64,000 bases of DNA from Macrostomum hystrix (Eukaryota > Platyhelminthes > Macrostomidae): contig CATNEN010000039.1 of NCBI GenBank assembly GCA_950097015.1, positions 19,275,501 through 19,339,500 of the forward strand, written 5' to 3'. A program made the translations under genes and the position numbers. The notes under the pieces are model-generated. The model made no database searches. It was not told the DNA's origin and saw nothing but the letters and a program-made list of their open reading frames with translations. This document shows positions 10,801 to 21,875 of the stretch, piece after piece (within the stretch, counting starts at the first letter, position 1; the number at the start of each line of letters is the position of its first letter).

Positions 10801-13800
10801 CTTCCACCCGCCTCAATCCTCCAACAACCCCACTCCTCTACCCACCTCGCTCTTCAACCTCCAACAACTCCTCCAACAACCCACTCCTCCACCCACCTCA
10901 CTGTTCCACCCGCCTCACTCCTCCAACAACCCCACTCCTCCACCCACCCCACTCCTCCACCCGCCTCACTCCTCCAACAACCCACTCCTCCACCCACATC
11001 ACTCTTCCACCCGCCTCACTCTTCCACCCGCCTCACTCCTCCAACAACCCACTCCTCCACCCACATCACTCTTCCACCCGCCTCACTCCTCCAACAATCC
11101 CACTCCTCCACCCACCTCACTCTTCCACCCGCCTCACTCCTCCAACAACCCCACTCCTCCATCCACCTAACTTCTTCAACAATTTCGCTCCTCCAGCTCC
11201 AGCAACCCCACTCCTCCACCCTTCTAACTCCTCTTCAACCCCACGCCACTCCCGACATTAGCTCATCATAAGCTCATTAACACACCTGTGAAACTGTAGC
11301 GTTTGCCACGTATTCAACAGCGGGCTCGGGTGCCAGAAGCTGCCTACGCCAGCTTGTGTGGGCAAACAACTGACGAAGCTGGTCGAATTGGCGCACCTGG
11401 GACAGCGAGCCGCGGCCCACGCGATGCGCCGGACAGGTGAGCAGAGCGAGGAACAACGAGGCGAATAGGCAGTAGGCCAGGGCTCGAAAACGGGGCCGCC
11501 AATAATTGGTCTTGCTACTAGAGATGACAGGTAATTACATGTCTAAGATTGTTACTTTAGGAAAAATAGCTGGATATGTAGACCTAAGGCTATGAATTTT
11601 TCTATAAAATTATCAACGTAAGAGTCAATAAAATATACATTGCACAACCCAGTTACGACAAAAATAATGCAGCCACCTGACTCCTGCAGCCATTTCACTC
11701 CTGCAGCCACCTCACTCCTGCAGCCACCTCACTCCTGCAGCCACCTCAATCCTGCAGCCACCTTAATCCTGCAGCCAACTGACTCCTGCAGCCACCTGAC
11801 TCCTCCAGCCACCTCACTCCTGCAGCCACCTCACTCCTGCAGCCACCTCACTCCTGCAGCCACCTCACTCCTGCAGCCACCTCACTCCTGCAGCCACCTC
11901 ACTACAATACAGATCCTTATCTTCAAACCACCCCACTTCTCGAGTTATCTCAGTATGTACGCACTCCACTGCATCCTATTGATTTCTTAAGCCAAACATT
12001 GATATTTTCTTACTCTGCGCTCCGACCAATTAGCCGCCTCTCTGCCCACGCCACCAGCCGGCGCGATCCAGTTTTGAGGCACAGTCGGTAGAAGCGCAGG
12101 AAGACAACAGAAACCAAGCCAGCCAGAAGGCCGAGGCCGGCGAAGCTCGCCAGATCAGCCGACTGGACGCTGCGGTCCTCTGACTTGGCCATTGCAATGG
12201 CCGAGCCGATCAGGTACTCGCCAGCTATGGAGCCTGCAAGGGTACGCAAAAGGACGATGACAGGCACTAAGTTGTAAAGTAGGCCCATAGGAGTCTCTAT
12301 GTATGATCGACTCACTGTGTCTCATGCCAGTCATGAGTATACTCATGGCCATTGTAGCCACAATATTGCAATAGAAGCCTCGCCAGTATGTGTTCACAGC
12401 GAAGTACTTGGTGGTTAGCTCGATGGAGAACAATACTCCGCTGATTGGCGCGTTGAAGGTGCAGGCAACTCCGACAGCGGCAGCTACGCACATCATCTCC
12501 TGGTGCTCCCAGGTCCACGGCTGGGATAGGTAAGAAAAATGAGCTTGTTTAGTCCTAACCCTAAATCTCATATCTCTACTGACTCTGAACCACTGCCACT
12601 CAACGGTACTCAACCAAGGCAAATCAACGGGGGTCGGTAGCAGGGCGGTTAACGCGTTACCTCTCGCACAAATGTGCCTAAGCTCGATTCCGCGGCGAGG
12701 CCACATTTATTTGCGGCGCAACCGCGGAGAGAAGGCTTGGTGGCTTGTCGTGGAATTTAAGCCATTGAGGGTCAACCTCCAAGGCACAGTGAATTAACTG
12801 TGCACTGCCTGACGATGAGAAAGTCAAGGCATGCAGATGTCCACACCTGTGTGAGTGTATGCATGCGTACAGTATCTGAGTGCGCGTGTGTTTAGGAGTC
12901 AGCGAAATGGGCAGAATTGCCTTCTCGCTGGCTGCTGACAGCTGACTGACACAAAATGATGAGGCATTGCCCACAACCCTCCTGCAAGTATTATTATTAT
13001 TATAACACAACTCAACCATCGCTACTCAACCATCGCTACTCAACCATCGCTACTCAACCATCGCTACTCAACCATCGCTACTCAACCATCGCTACTCAAC
13101 CATCGCTACTCAACCATCGCTACTCAACCATCGCTACTCAACCATCGCTACTCAACCATCGCTACTCAACCATCGCTACTCAACCATCGCTACTCAACCA
13201 TCGCTACTCAACCATCGCTACTCAACCATCGCTACTCAACCATCGCTACTCAACCATCGCTACTCAACCATCGCTACTCAACCATCGCTACTCAACCATC
13301 GCTACTCAACCATCGCTACTCAACCATCGCTACTCAACCATCGCTACTCAACCATCGCTACTCAACCATCGCTACTCAACCATCGCTACTCAACCATCGC
13401 TACTCAACCATCGCTACTCAACCATCGCTACTCAACCATCGCTACTCAACCATCGCTACTCAACCATCGCTACTCAACCATCGCTACTCAACCATCGCTA
13501 CTCAATCAATGCTCCTGTTACCTCAAGCGTCTTGAAGGCGGCAGACGCGAGCACCCGAGTGGCTCGCAGGCAGCTGGAGAAGCGACCGGAGGCCACGGCG
13601 GCCCTCGGGTCGGGCCGGACCTGCCGGTGCAGGCGGTGGCCGAACATGAGCAGGTGTGCAATGCAGCAGGACATGTGCACGTTGGGGCCCAGCATGCCAA
13701 CGGGCAGGCCGGAGTTCAAGGCCAGGATGAGTCCGAGTACTCTAGTGAGCAGTGCGCGGGCTCCCAGTAAGGATTTCTCACGGTAGGCATTCGATAGGAA

Positions 13801-15434
13801 GCAGCGCAGCTCGGGAATTCCGGAGCCTTATAGGATCGATGCGGCTTGTTTGAATCACTTAATACGGACCATGTAGCCTACGTTTTTGTTTGCAGCTTCT
13901 CGGGAGCTTGTGGTTAAAATGGTAACCAGCATCAGCTCAATGGCTGCGGCTGTGCCAGTGACTATACATCTGGTGAAGAACGAACAAGTCTCGAGTAAAA
14001 GAGGCTTCGCATAAACTTTTAACCAAGGATTTATTTTTTCTGTATCTCTCAAAGTATTCATCCAATCGCTATAAAAATCCAGAAAACGAGCTAAAATTTT
14101 CCGCTCTATCCGATGAAACAAGTTTCAGAATTAAAAAACATCGGCATCGTCGAGATATTCAACGATTCTCGTGAGGGTGGCTGCTTTTGCTCACAAAATT
14201 ATGTCACGAAATCATGCCGGCTACTATTGTTGACTATTGTTGACTGATTATATTGTTAATTTATACCCTTTATACAGAACAATGTTATTTGTCCTGGTCA
14301 CCAAGGTCTACGACAAGATTCGCTGGATATCAAGACGATGCTGGCTCGTACGGCGTGGAAAGTTATTTCATCGCAAAGGGCGGAAAATTTTATTTAGATC
14401 GTGGACTTTCACGAAAATCGGTCATTCAGTTTGAGAGCTATTGTAAAATTGTTAGTTGGTAGAGATTTGCCAGCTTGTGAACAGTTTTTCTCGTCTTTGA
14501 TCGGCAGTCGACCATTTATTAACGAATCGAGAGACTCGTCATTCTACTTTAGAAGTCGCTGTACTCATGTACTCACCAGCCGCGATAGGACTGCAGAGCT
14601 GCACCAACAGGCAGGAGAGCATGACGAAGGGCACCACACTGGCCACCCACCACAGCACGAACAGTGCAAAGTCGGGCCAGTCCTTGGTCTCGGCGATGGC
14701 GAGGCTACGGTTGTACCGAGCGCTGAGCAGGCCTGCAAAATCGAATTGACGAGGTGTACTAAACATCCCAATGTGGCATCTTGCGGTGGTCTGTCTCACC
14801 CAAGCTGATGAGGTTGTTAGCTATGATAACAGTGCTGCTAAACGCGGCCGTCACTATGCTGAAGCCGGTGAGAAATAGCCACAGGCGCCAGGCGTTGAAT
14901 GCATTCACGAGCCACAGGAGGTCTGAGTAGGGCGCCAATTTATGCAGAATGTGTGTTAGATTCATGCTTTACGGACCATGTACCAAAATCAGAGCTTACA
15001 TGATCGAGGAAGCCTCCAACCAAGCAGGGATAACCGGGGCGGAAGGTCATCCAGATCCGAGTCCGAGTCGCGGCCTGCGGGCGCTCTGTCGTAGTCCTGA
15101 GATTCAACAAGCAACATGTGGACTTCTTTGCATTATTTATAAGATAGTTGAGCACAGCTAAATGCTATTACATCGAAGCGAGTCTCACCGTAGCGCTGTG
15201 GCCGCCACCGGAGCTGTCCCAGCCGCTTTCATCTCCGTCATCTCGGTCGGATAAGTTGAGGCGACATTCGCCACTTCGCTGCTGGATGTGTTGCCTCTGA
15301 TGATGATGCTGATGATGGTGGTGATGATGCCGAGAGCTTTGCCTGTCGCCAGACCTGTGTGGCGAGGTGGCTCCATTTGAACCTTGGCGCTGTCGAGCAT
15401 CCTGCTGGAGAGGATTTTGTTCGCGCGTCGACAT
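4857..15434 (-). CDS. ClC-family chloride channel lacking the gating glutamate
   Basis: Coding exons: 15434-15189, 15096-15000, 14922-14800, 14732-14577, 13826-13522, 12520-12316, 12233-12014, 11514-11286, 10638-10312, 9669-9548, 9457-9295, 9110-9030, 8886-8498, and a last exon 5153-4857. Phases agree through the exon at 8886-8498. Order of parts: His-rich cytoplasmic N terminus, membrane helices, selectivity motif GSGIP (about residue 208), the GKEGP-equivalent reading GMLGP (Leu253), GVACTFNAPISGVLFSIE, GVFMP, then CBS1 (9457-9295) and CBS2 (last exon). Roughly 1000 residues, as in animal ClC-1/2/K plasma-membrane channels. The phase-2 end at 8498 does not fit the phase-0 start at 5153, so a linking exon is missing; 7571-7524 has good splice sites but does not solve the phase. 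The start ATG at 15434 is the first in frame. Family secure; gating inferred. Confidence 0.9.
5574..6073. mobile_element. Non-autonomous TIR-like DNA element with internal 17-bp array
   Basis: Begins CAGTGGCGCAGCC and, on the opposite strand, begins CAGTCAGACTGGGGCGTATAGCC, giving imperfect terminal inverted repeats of the common CAGTGGCGTAGCC type. The interior (about 5640-5995) is a GC-rich array of 17-18 bp units around GGGCGCCACTACCAAGG with GCAA variants. No clear target duplication is visible. It lies in the ClC 3'-most intron region. Confidence 0.5.
6590..6745. repeat. Partial foldback repeat R3
   Basis: Shares GTAGAAAGAC, CCGATTTTCGT and CATCGTCGAGAT blocks with the fuller copies at 13950-14475 and 45105-45650. 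Degenerate. Confidence 0.45.
6840..7135 (-). mobile_element. SINE-A copy
   Basis: Near full length. On the minus strand the tRNA-like head has A box TAGCCTAGTGG and B box GGTTCGATTCC, then the body with ACCCAGCTG, GGTACCAGCATCAGCTGGG and CAGTCCGTGGACTGAACAG, and a 3' ATT-rich tail. The internal 'cacttaactctgcattgc' type block resembles central domains widespread in metazoan tRNA SINEs. Confidence 0.8.
7176..7390. repeat. Foldback repeat R3, half copy
   Basis: Contains the CAAAATTTTGTGAGCAC, GAGAATCGTTGAACAT and GGGTATTTGAAATACTCCC blocks of family R3. Confidence 0.55.
7906..8347. repeat. 15-bp minisatellite, about 29 copies
   Basis: Almost perfect tandem units of TCCCATCCAATCTGC inside a ClC intron; diverged flanking units continue to about 8420. 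The open frames through it on both strands are artefacts of a stop-free period divisible by three. Confidence 0.97.
9190..9262 (+). mobile_element. SINE-B 3' end fragment
   Basis: Carries the family tail AATAATGTGCCATTGCCCGC followed by an ATT repeat. A similar fragment lies at about 5295-5355. Confidence 0.6.
9860..10290. repeat. 21-bp minisatellite in ClC intron
   Basis: About 19 units built on GAGAGAGTGCCGCAGAGGTG with T/C and GA-length variants, decaying on the right into copies containing CTAGTACCA next to the exon starting at 10312. Confidence 0.95.
10740..11240. repeat. Degenerate pyrimidine-rich minisatellite
   Basis: Units built from CACTCCTCCAACAACCC and CACTCTTCCACCCGCCT alternate over 500 bp in a ClC intron. 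The plus-strand open frame through it is not considered coding. Confidence 0.9.
11665..11910. repeat. 17-bp minisatellite, about 14 copies
   Basis: Tandem units of CACTCCTGCAGCCACCT, each with a PstI site, in a ClC intron. Confidence 0.95.
12645..12998 (+). mobile_element. SINE-B copy, near full length
   Basis: tRNA-like head (GGCGGTTAACGCGTTACC, AAGCTCGATTCC), body with GAGAGAAGGCTTGG, CCAAGGCACAGTG and CACCTGTGTGAGTGT, tail CCTCCTGCAAGTATTATTATT. The tail abuts the 14-bp array. Confidence 0.8.
13009..13505. repeat. 14-bp minisatellite, about 35 copies
   Basis: Perfect tandem units of CGCTACTCAACCAT in the ClC intron between exons 13826-13522 and 12520-12316. A period of 14 keeps all three frames in rotation yet stop-free on the plus strand, producing a spurious long frame. 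Confidence 0.97.
13950..14475. mobile_element. Foldback element R3, long copy
   Basis: Left half reads CATCGTCGAGATATTCAACG ... GTGAGGGTGGC; right half reads GTCACCAAGGTCTACGACAA ... CAAGACGATGCTGG, the approximate reverse complement. The two arms make a long imperfect palindrome of about 500 bp, as in foldback or MITE-like elements. It sits in a ClC intron. Confidence 0.6.
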
Positions 15435-15439
15435 TGTGC

Positions 15440-17580
15440 GTGAACGAGCCGTCAGGCTTTAGATAACAACAGTTGTCATAACTACGCGATTGAAAACCGA
15501 TTAGTTTGTCTCAAAAATAGAGAACAACTCAGCATGTGACAGACTCACGCAAGGCTGGAGCAGTCTGGGCGTCTTGCGAATTCGAACAATGCGCTTCATG
15601 GCTTACAGAAGCTTCTGAACTATTTAAAATTTCTAAAAGGCCAGCCCTGAACTCACAGCGGTGTTCTCCCATTAAGACTTTGTTGAAAGCTGTACTCAAA
15701 GTTCAACCGGTCAGAACTGGTTTGGCGCCACTCTCCCCACACACTAATACAGCCCCAACAACTTCCCAACAAATGCTATACTGTCCCGCTTCCATATGTT
15801 CTTTCATTCAGCTCAACCTAACTTAGCCAAAGCGAGTTTGATCGATTTTACGAGTAGAAAAAGCCTCGATACGAAACTCTACAATTCCTTGGCCTCACCC
15901 TCTGCTGTCGATTCCGTGATTTGCACCGCAAGCTTTCTACTTGCTAGCAAGCGAATAAGCAGAAGTTGCATGTTTACCAAAATCGGGGCTTCTTGAACAG
16001 CTGGTCCTGTTGTTGATTCTTGTTCATGCTCAGCTTCGTGTTGTTGAGCCTCGTCAGTCGGACCGAAGTCCGCTGACGCTGACTTCATTCGGACTGGGTC
16101 CTCCATTGCAGATAATATTTAAACAGCGAACGAAGACTGTGGTTCAGTCGAAACGCTTAATTCTGTCCTGTCCTTCAATCCGCTTCGACGTGAAATGTTT
16201 GCACTCATTTATTCAGTTCCTTGGAGATCACAGAAGGCCTTCAAGTTAGAGTTTGCTAAGCAGCAGCGGTTTTTTCGTAGCAGAATGTCAAAATGTCGAC
16301 AATAGTTTTTCAAGACTTTACTAGCTAAATGACTGAGAACGAACAGATTGAGAGATTAAATTGAATTCTTTTGAATTATGCTTAAGACGCAGACAGAGTG
16401 GCAGAGATCTTGGGTGTAATTTTTTTCTTTCTTCTGCGTGCACACTGAATCGAGAGCGGTAAACAACGGGAGCAGGAGGGAAAAGAGATCGGACCAAATG
16501 CGTACACTGTATGGGGAAATAAGAACATAAGCTTTAGTGTTCGGCTCTTACATGGCCTATATAGACAGCTGTTGCTCCTGTGATCGGCTTCACAAATGCA
16601 ACTATGGGATCTCGTTTGCAGCGCCAGCTCGACAGATCCTCGCTGCCTACTTTGGCTGGGGTTGGTTGATCGAGGTTTAAGAGCAAGTTAGAATTTAATG
16701 GACTGTAGTAACACTGTACAAATGATCTTCTGCCCGTATGTGATATAGTGTCTATTGCTTCAGTACATACATTTTTGCACAAAGAACGCTAAATGTCCAT
16801 TTGTACATAAATTATAACGCATTTTTATTTTATTCATCATCCACGCATATTCTGATCGTTTTCCTACTTTCCTTTTTATTTCAGTTGCAGCGCCATATAG
16901 GTGTTATAAATAATATGCAAATAATTGGATGTAGGCAATTAGTGGATTCTGCCATTAATTGTAAAGAAGGCTAAGTGATTGTCATTTTTTATAAATATAT
17001 AATTTTGTTATTGCGATAGATGTTTTAAATGTATGGTAAGTAAAATTTTCCACATTGTAAAATTATTTTTTTTTGCCTTTTTAGGATAGCTCATTTTAAT
17101 TACTTTTCAGTAAAAATGTACATTAGTTGTGATGGCATTTACTTATATATTGAGCTTACTACAGTTAAATGTCCGCAAAAACCGTAATTTTTGCGTGCGA
17201 GTTCTGCTGAGTAAAAATAATGTAAAATATCTTTATTTTGAAAGAATTTATGTAGCGAGACTTTTTAGTAATAAATGGTTTATCACAATTTGAGGCTCAA
17301 CTGAGAAATTTACGGCGTTTGGCTTCGTATGAGGTGGTAGTCTAACAAATTAAATGAATATGATTTAATGAACATTCTAACTTTATTTGTTAATATGCGC
17401 CTTCACGAATATATATTTCTAATCATTTTTTATTTTTAGTTGCACATTACAATTTTCTCAAAAAAATAATTGTACTTTCGGTGGAAACACTTTAAAATTT
17501 TGTCTTAATGTGTAAGTTACGATCAGAGTACAATGAAATTGTTGTATGTGTTAACCAGTTAAAACAGTTATTTTTACCTT
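15440..17580. other. Intergenic region between ClC and KIAA2012-like genes (divergent)
   Basis: The two genes are transcribed away from this 2.1-kb spacer, so it should hold both promoters. It is AT-rich, especially 16800-17580. No open frame resembles a protein I recognise, and no repeat family above was seen. It ends in a pyrimidine tract and AG directly before the ATG at 17587. Confidence 0.5.
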
Positions 17581-17586
17581 TATCAG

Positions 17587-19498
17587 ATGGCGACTATTTC
17601 AATTCCAAAGACAGTGACATCAAAGAAAGGCAATCTATCAATCGTATCAGAGAATTTAAAGGCTCGTCATGTACTTAAGCAGCACAGGCGACACCTTGGA
17701 GGTCGGCTAACTTCCAGTGTCGACAGCTCTGCACCATCAGAAGGGTCCTTCTCGGCCATTACTGTTGACGAGTTAGCAAACTCTGTACTATACTTTGGTT
17801 CCAAGGGCAACGACTCAGTATGTCTGGACATTCAACAGATGACCTCATCATCAACAGGTCACGAACCTAAAATTGTCCGACCTGGATTCTCCGCTCGCCG
17901 CTATCTGGCCTCATGGACGAAGACCCTTGACGAGGACACGGTCAACACGTGGCTAAGCTTGGGTAAATTGTCGGAAAAAACTATTTTTCAGACCAACGCA
18001 TTCCTGCCACATTTGAGAAAGCGGGCTAACGACAATCTCAGCGAGTATCCAGCTCCATATCGCATTGTGAAGCAGATGCTGATGGCGCCAGGGCCACTTA
18101 ATGAGTATTCGTTTATCTGGAGCCGAAAGGAGGTGTCAGGTGTGTTTCTTTCGTAAATTTAGATATCTGATGCTTTTAATTCATACAGAAATATAAATTG
18201 TTTTAAATTTTTAGATGACGGACTCAGCCGTGGTGACATCCAGGTGTTCTCAGAGGACAAAGCTGAACTAGTAAAGTACTCTGAGCTCGACAGGGAAACT
18301 CAGAAAGGTATCTTGTCGAAGCTTTTAGTAAAGTCGGCGCTAAACTACGGCCTCACCAAAGCTCAGGTAAAATAGATTTTGAAGTAGAATTTATAAATTG
18401 TTTCTGGACATCAATGATTAACCACTTAATAATTAGGCTTTTCAATCCACTAGACGAGGATTTATGATCAATGTTTAATAATCTTTTAATTTCAGGAGGT
18501 AGACCCGCTAGGGTCTAGCGAGCTTCCAGTCGACGAGTCTGGCGCACAGTTCGACATGGTGCACGCTGTCCGCAGCCTGCTCGATCGTGACACCAATGCG
18601 CTGCGTGAAGAGGGCGACAGCGGCGCTGGCGGCGCCGGAGCCAGCAGCGAGGAGTTCTCACCGGAAGACGAGCGAGTTTTCGAACGAATTCGGCAGAAGC
18701 GGCTGCACGACAAAAAAGTGCAACGGCAGCGACTCTTGCAGCAGCGCGCCAGACGCTCCGGTGCTGGCGGCGGCTTCCTGGCCATGCAGGGCGAACACTT
18801 TGGTCCTGAGTTCGAGCCGCCCGATTGGGAACGATCAGCGAGACTCAACGATGGCTCGAGTGGATTCTTGCCGCCGCTGGTCGAGGATCAACAGCCAATC
18901 ATGACAAGGAGTCTGCGCACCGGCGACGATGAAGGAAGTGGCGAAGTTCGACGGCCGAAGCTGCCTCGCCTTGCGGTGCAGCGGGACGGATTTGGAAGCA
19001 GCGAAAGCGAAGATGAAGACGGCGAGGGTGACACGGTTCGACGGGAGGCTGCGGACCGGGTGACGGAGCTGCCTTTCGAAGGCGTCGGTGAGTTCTTGCT
19101 GGGTCGCGAGTACAGGTTACAGCGGAATGATATGTGCATCCACAACTTGTACGAGCTAAAATCCCCACAGCCCGCAGTGGTCCTCAGCTATTTGGCAGCA
19201 TGCCCAGAGCCCGTGGCGTGTGGGCCAACTTTTCACAGCGCCGGCGACCGCAGCCGACGCCACTGCAACTACAGCAGCAGCAATCAGGTAGAATGAATTT
19301 TAATTGCTGTATAGAATAAACAAAAGAGATCATTGAAATTTCTAAACAATCGACGCATTAAAAAGTACAGTGCTATTCGATCAAAATCACCCCCCACTCA
19401 ATCCTGTCTCCAAGCTGACTCTGGTCGAGGCGTTCATCTTAAAACCGCTGAATTGTTCCTGGGCGCCGAGCCAGAATCCAGAATCTCCACCGCTGAAG
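17587..19498 (+). CDS. KIAA2012 (DUF4670) homologue, 5' part
   Basis: Exons 17587-18139, 18215-18366, 18496-19287 and 19415-19498 join in matching phases (1, 0, 0, 0), 527 residues. Near the N terminus IPKTVTSKKGNL and later RPGFSARRYLASW align with the matching blocks I recall in human KIAA2012 (LPKTF.TRKGAL and PGYSAKRYL), in the same order and spacing. Exon 3 is acidic and Arg-rich, low complexity. The human protein has about 60 residues before the first block; here the ATG follows directly on a strong acceptor (CCTTTATCAG), so either an upstream exon or a trans-spliced leader precedes it. Function is unknown; no catalytic motif is visible. Confidence 0.72.
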
Positions 19499-21875
19499 GT
19501 GAGTCTAGCTAATAGGCGACTTTCTAAACTACGATCGCTTCGTAGCGATCTTACTGACTTTAGTCTCGACAAAACAAGTTATTTAAACTTTTAAACCGTT
19601 TGTCTGCAAGACCTGCGCCCTATAGGTTAGATAGCCGGAAAGACAGTTATACTGTTGTACTATTTCGCCATGAGTCTTGTTTATCTTTTTGTCTCTGGCC
19701 CTGGCACATGCCTAATTCAGTGTTCTCACTCATCCACACATACCCCTATCTCTTTGTCGTCTTGAAATAAGTAGAAAGTAGAAAATCTTATTTAGTTTTC
19801 TATAGGACTGAAGCTATGGCTAGTCTATCGCGAGAAAAATCTGAGAACCATTGCTTGAAATGGCTAGTATGCTTTCTGCTCTACCTGGCCTTCCAGCAGC
19901 TCAATTTTTGGTCTCAAAACAAGTGTAGAGAGTGACCGTGCAGCAAAAAAACATAGCATAGCAACTGAGATGAAGTTGAAGATTACTCTTCTATTTTTAA
20001 ACATAGACTTCTCTCTCTCTCCGTTGCTGCTTCTCAAATGAGCAGCTTGTTGTCAACTGTGAGACTTGGAATCAGACGTGCGATCAAACGACGCATTTCA
20101 TAGGGTTTATGATTCTCTCGAAAAAAAAGCGATGAAAATTTTAATGCCTTTTTGAGCTGCTCGCTGTTTCTTAACCTTCTGAGGGGCATGTATCAAAGAC
20201 GTTTTATAGGGCCAAGGTGGATCGGCTTGGCATCAAATATTCATGGCATGGCTTGATTGCTAAACCACTTCGACGGCCTTCCAAACACAAGCGCCCAGAG
20301 ACACACACTATCCATTCAGGTGGCTAATATAGGCGGGCTGGACACGTGTACTCCCCCAAGTCTCGGTTTCACCATGTCCTCAATTGTCTTGGCAATTTAA
20401 GTGCAAATGAAGTCTACAACAAAGAGTGGAGTCCCGCCGAGATCAAAAGCTCCCAACAGGTCAGCGGTTATTTACGGCATTAACTTAAAATATGGTAGAG
20501 ATAGGACATACAAGTAGAAGTTCTGGTCCTGGTACTGGTACGGGTAATATAGAAGTACTGGTTTCTTCACTGCCTCGCCCCAATAATTATTTAAGACCGA
20601 TTGGCAAAACTAAGTACAAACGCAGTAAGTTTGTAGTAAGTAAGTAACTAAAGTTTGTTACAGTTACAGTTACAGTTATAGTTCTTTTGTTTTGCAAAAA
20701 AAGATTCTCAGTGCGCGAATCAGAAGAGCTATAACAGATACGCCGCTCTAGATTATGGAACAGAAGCGAGCCCTGACCACGGTTGGGTGACAGAAGTGTC
20801 TTAAGGAAACAAGTGTCCAGCCCTTGCTGAACTCCGTACTCAAAAGCCATGGGTTGATCGAGTCTTGCTCTTACTACTGGGGCTACTGCAAACCTCCCAG
20901 CACAGGCAAACCCCTAAAACAAAGATGCCTTTACTTTTATCATAAGATACATCGTGGACGATTCATGAAGCTAGAAAAATAAAAGCTGTCAGAAAGCAGT
21001 GTACAATAAACCTTATAAAGAAGCAGAGATGGCTTCAAAGGGCCATTGTTAAAGTGTGTAACCGGCAGCATATCAGCACCTCTTGTGTAGTTCCGCAGCT
21101 AAAATCTCAGAGACCGGCGGACGATAAGGCTTCTCCGCTGCAGCCAGCAGATCTCGCGTCTTCCTGGATACGGCACGCCTCGCTCTGTCCCCCATCCCCC
21201 AGCCATTCATCGCCAGCAGACCGATGAGTCGACCTGATTATTTCTCTTTTCTCTCTCCCTCCGCAGAGCAGAGCTTTTTAATCTTATTGATGACGGGCAT
21301 GCAGCGACTCATTGTGCTGCGGTAGTTCATAGGGAAATGATCATCAGTAAACTATACAATCCCCTCTAGCTACCGATTAAATTTGAGGAGGCGATAATGT
21401 GAGCGAACGTAAAGGCTTCCTTGCTAATAAGCTAAAAACAGTTTTGTAGAAAATAATGATGACGGATGCTCACGGTAAGGAAGGAAGTTCGCTATAGCTT
21501 TGCAAGCTGCACTAAGTGTGTTCTATTCAGAATTTTATTCCATTTTTTGAAAAAAATAGTTTTTTTCTCGTATTGTATATTATATATAAGCTAGGCCATA
21601 GACTATATATACGAGTATATATATTAGAAGGCCGATTTTAAGTGAAAAATGCTTTGAAGAAGCGGCTTTTCATCCTTTCGTCGATTGAGTGTCTTGCATA
21701 TTTTATTCTTGAGAAGACCTTGGCGCAAGTCTCTAAAAGTCTCGTCGCTTTGACTGCTGTGTCGCTACTGTTACCTTGATTAATTCGACAGCATTTGCAG
21801 AACGCTTAGTTAAATTTTACCAGCCAAAAGAAAGTAAGCTAAGGCAGAGCGGCAGGTTGAGTTAGTCGAGCAAAC
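19499..21875. other. Large intron or gene boundary within KIAA2012-like locus
   Basis: Starts with a good donor (AAG/GTGAGT, phase 0). No exon linking to 21876 was found. A frame open from an acceptor at 21100 (TTCCGCAG) to a stop near 21230 is in phase 0 and could be an alternative terminal exon. A TTACAG microrepeat lies near 20660. Otherwise nothing recognised. Confidence 0.4.

Noticed and set aside
13009-13505. CRISPR-like regular repeat
   Set aside because: Units are directly tandem with no unique spacers, in a eukaryotic intron.
12956-13786. 276-residue plus-strand frame
   Set aside because: Runs through the 14-bp array and the antisense of a ClC exon.
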